DNA of 64,000 nucleotides from positions 26,202 to 90,201 of the forward strand of contig CAZBII010000001.1 in NCBI GenBank assembly GCA_964491665.1, read 5' to 3'. Made by a program: the position numbers and the translations under genes. A model generated the notes under the pieces. The model was not told the DNA's origin. It made no database searches and saw nothing but the letters and a program-made list of their open reading frames with translations. The first letter of the stretch is position 1. Each line of letters opens with the position of its first letter. This document shows, piece by piece, positions 62,015 through 64,000 of this stretch. This DNA is from Ch67 sp964491665. Lineage in GTDB: Bacteria; Pseudomonadota; Gammaproteobacteria; Pseudomonadales; Ketobacteraceae.

Positions 62015-64000
62015 TCAAACTGGACAGTAATCGCTGTGCAGCGTGGTCTGGGCCAGATCCATCAGCTCCCGCAGCGCCACACCGTACATTGAAAATTCCT
62101 TGGTGTCGGTGGAGCGGAACTCCGCCAGCATGCTGTTCCAGCGACCGATCAGCTCCTGGTTGCGTGCCGCCCATGACTGGATGCGCTCGTCCACATTCTG
62201 GGTTTCCGACTCCATCTGCAACACGCCAACAGTAAGCGTGCGCTGCTGCCAGTCCAGATCGTCGCGGTAGGCTTCACGCGCCAGCGCCTGCCAGTGATTT
62301 TCTATGTTGAGCGAATTGATTTCCTCGCTGAACCAGTGCAGATCGAGATGGGCGCCAATGGCGAAATACACGTTCGCCACGTCCTGCACCGGCTTGCCGG
62401 TCACCTCCGCCGCCTGGATGATCCCCAGAACCGGCAACAGATTGTCGGCACCGGCAATAAAAGTCGCCAGTGCCGATGGCACACTCTTCTCCACATAACG
62501 GTTGTGACGCGATTCCCACAGCTCGCGACGCTGACCCCGCAGCACGGTGGGCAGACTTTCCGCCACGATTTTCACACCAGGCTGGAAGCGTCTGATGGCC
62601 TCCTGCACGTTTACCCCACAGCGATTATTGCGCAGCACCCAGCGCGTGGCGCGCCGCATCAGGCGAATCAGCATGCGCATCATCTCCAGCTGCTCGCTGG
62701 CCTCCACGCGGTGATCCAGTTCCTCGATCTGCTGCCACCAGCGATCCAGCTCGAAAATATCGCGCGCGGTGATAAAGGCCCGGGCAATATCGGCCACGGT
62801 GGAACCTGCTGCATCCTGCATGCGATATACGAAGGTGATACCCATGTAATCCACCATGCCGCTGGCGACCTGCGTGGCAATGATTTCGCGCCGCAGTTTG
62901 TGCTGCAGCATCTGCGGTTTGTAGCGCTGCGCCAGCACTTTCGGAAAAGCCTTTTCGATTTCGCGACTGATGTATTCGTCGTCCGGCAAGCTGGAATCCC
63001 GCAGCGCATCCTTCAGAATCGCCTTGGTGTACGACAGCAGAATCGCCAGCTCCGGCCGCATCAATCCCTTGCCGTTGACGATGCGTTCGTGCAATTCCTC
63101 ATCGCCGGGAATGAATTCCAGTTCGCGGTCCAGCTTGCCCGACGTTACCAACGCATGGATGTAACGCCGGTACTCACCCATCCGGTACACCGATTCGCTG
63201 CGCGCAATACTGATGGCCTGGGTCTGGCGGTAGTTGTTGTCCAGCACCAGCTGCGCCACTTCGTCGGTCATCTCCACCAGCAGCTGATTGCGCTGTTTCT
63301 GGGTGAGATCGCCGTTCTGCACAATATCGTTGAGCAGGATCTTGATATTCACTTCATGGTCGGAACAGTCCACGCCACCGGCGTTGTCGATGAAATCAGT
63401 GTTGCACAGACCACCTTTCAGCGCGTATTCGATGCGTCCCAGCTGGGTCATGCCCAGATTGCCGCCCTCACCGATCACCCGCGCCCGCACATCGGCGCCA
63501 TTGACACGCACGGCGTCATTCGCCTTGTCGCCCACGTCGGAATGCAGTTCGCGCGACGATTTCACATAGGTACCAATGCCACCGTTCCAGATCAGATCCA
63601 CCGGCGCTTTCAGCAACGCGCTGATCAGCTCGTTGGGAGTCATGGCGTCAACGCGAATATCAAACCGCTCCTTCATCTGCGGCGTGATGCGGATGGATTT
63701 GGCCGAGCGCAGGAAAATGCCACCGCCGGCGGAAACGAGTTCGGCCTTGTAGTCACTCCAGGCGGAACGCGGCAGATTGAACAGGCGTTCGCGCTCGATG
63801 AAACTCTTTTCGGCGTCCGGATTGGGGTCGATGAAAATGTGCTGATGATTGAAGGCCGCCACCAGCTGCACCGCACGCGAGCGCAGCAGACCATTGCCGA
63901 ACACATCGCCCGCCATGTCACCGATGCCCAGCAGGGTGATCGGCTGCGTCTGCACATCAATGCCCAGCTCGCGGAAATGCCGCTGCACCGAAACCCAGCC
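62015..64000 (-). CDS. gdhB: NAD-specific glutamate dehydrogenase, giant (L_180) class, C-terminal part
   Basis: This enzyme oxidises glutamate to 2-oxoglutarate with NAD+. The full protein is about 1600 residues; only the last 660 or so lie in the window and the 5' end is beyond the right edge. The NAD-binding GIGDMAGDVFGNG motif and the downstream ARVIGEGGNLGMTQLGRIEYA and NTDFIDNAGGVDCSDHEVNIK segments are characteristic. The rest is the long helical C-terminal region of this class. Usually used for glutamate or arginine catabolism. Confidence 0.96.
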   Translation of the reverse strand, partial: GWVSVQRHFRELGIDVQTQPITLLGIGDMAGDVFGNGLLRSRAVQLVAAFNHQHIFIDPNPDAEKSFIERERLFNLPRSAWSDYKAELVSAGGGIFLRSAKSIRITPQMKERFDIRVDAMTPNELISALLKAPVDLIWNGGIGTYVKSSRELHSDVGDKANDAVRVNGADVRARVIGEGGNLGMTQLGRIEYALKGGLCNTDFIDNAGGVDCSDHEVNIKILLNDIVQNGDLTQKQRNQLLVEMTDEVAQLVLDNNYRQTQAISIARSESVYRMGEYRRYIHALVTSGKLDRELEFIPGDEELHERIVNGKGLMRPELAILLSYTKAILKDALRDSSLPDDEYISREIEKAFPKVLAQRYKPQMLQHKLRREIIATQVASGMVDYMGITFVYRMQDAAGSTVADIARAFITARDIFELDRWWQQIEELDHRVEASEQLEMMRMLIRLMRRATRWVLRNNRCGVNVQEAIRRFQPGVKIVAESLPTVLRGQRRELWESRHNRYVEKSVPSALATFIAGADNLLPVLGIIQAAEVTGKPVQDVANVYFAIGAHLDLHWFSEEINSLNIENHWQALAREAYRDDLDWQQRTLTVGVLQMESETQNVDERIQSWAARNQELIGRWNSMLAEFRSTDTKEFSMYGVALRELMDLAQTTLHSDYCPV

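Overview
The window is GC-rich chromosomal DNA of a free-living, respiring gammaproteobacterium on the Pseudomonas/Oceanospirillales side. I infer this from protein similarity and from gene order that I recall from Pseudomonas: rluC, rne, murB, ptp, kdsB, lpxK, exbD, exbB, comEC, a DUF2062 gene, lolCD, a PilZ gene, then sthA, apbE, nqrFEDCBA, gap, and later rlmKL, rmf, pyrD, a DUF2835 gene and gdhB. No rRNA, tRNA, insertion sequence, integrase, phage block or CRISPR array was found. Genes are tightly packed, with many 4-base ATGA stop/start overlaps.

Layout. 1-4395: the 3' part of rluC diverges from rne across a 726-base leader with a good sigma-70 promoter. 4404-11170: a leftward envelope block of ExbB/ExbD-like proteins, LpxK, KdsB, a low-molecular-weight phosphatase and MurB, plus a ComEC whose C-terminal domain looks degenerate. 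11297-14849: DUF2062, LolD and LolC (no LolE seen), a PilZ protein and a small secreted protein. 14918-19670: agmatine to putrescine conversion (aguA, aguB), a glycerophosphodiester phosphodiesterase, a lipoprotein aminopeptidase and a degenerate HD-GYP protein. 19671-30466: VanZ-like protein, SthA, the complete Na+-translocating NADH:quinone reductase with its maturation factors NqrM and ApbE, and a long-type glyceraldehyde-3-phosphate dehydrogenase. Together these handle NAD(P)H balance and sodium-coupled respiration.

30760-49098: mixed accessory and housekeeping genes. They include a TetR regulator, a catalytically dead-looking M48 relative, a patatin/methyltransferase pair, a CBS protein, lipid-related oxidoreductase and SRPBCC proteins, several outer-membrane barrels (one, OmpW-like, behind a well-placed ANR/FNR-like site), CheV, an EAL-HDOD protein, TatD, a DTW-domain tRNA modification enzyme, a GH19 endolysin-like enzyme, a Cys-paired Sel1 protein and a small glutaredoxin-like protein. 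49095-57717: the least understood part. It holds a 1379-residue envelope protein that appears to be a full-length tandem duplication, followed by a DUF5610 protein and two coiled-coil proteins. 57801-64000: rlmKL, rmf with an unusual leader, pyrD, DUF2835 and the C-terminal part of the giant NAD-glutamate dehydrogenase, cut by the window edge.

Most assignments rest on recognisable motifs and neighbourhood. The main leads are the duplicated 1379-residue protein with its coiled-coil neighbours, the ComEC missing its metallo-beta-lactamase ligands, the M48-like protein missing HExxH, the lone LolC, and the regulatory DNA in front of ompW and rmf.
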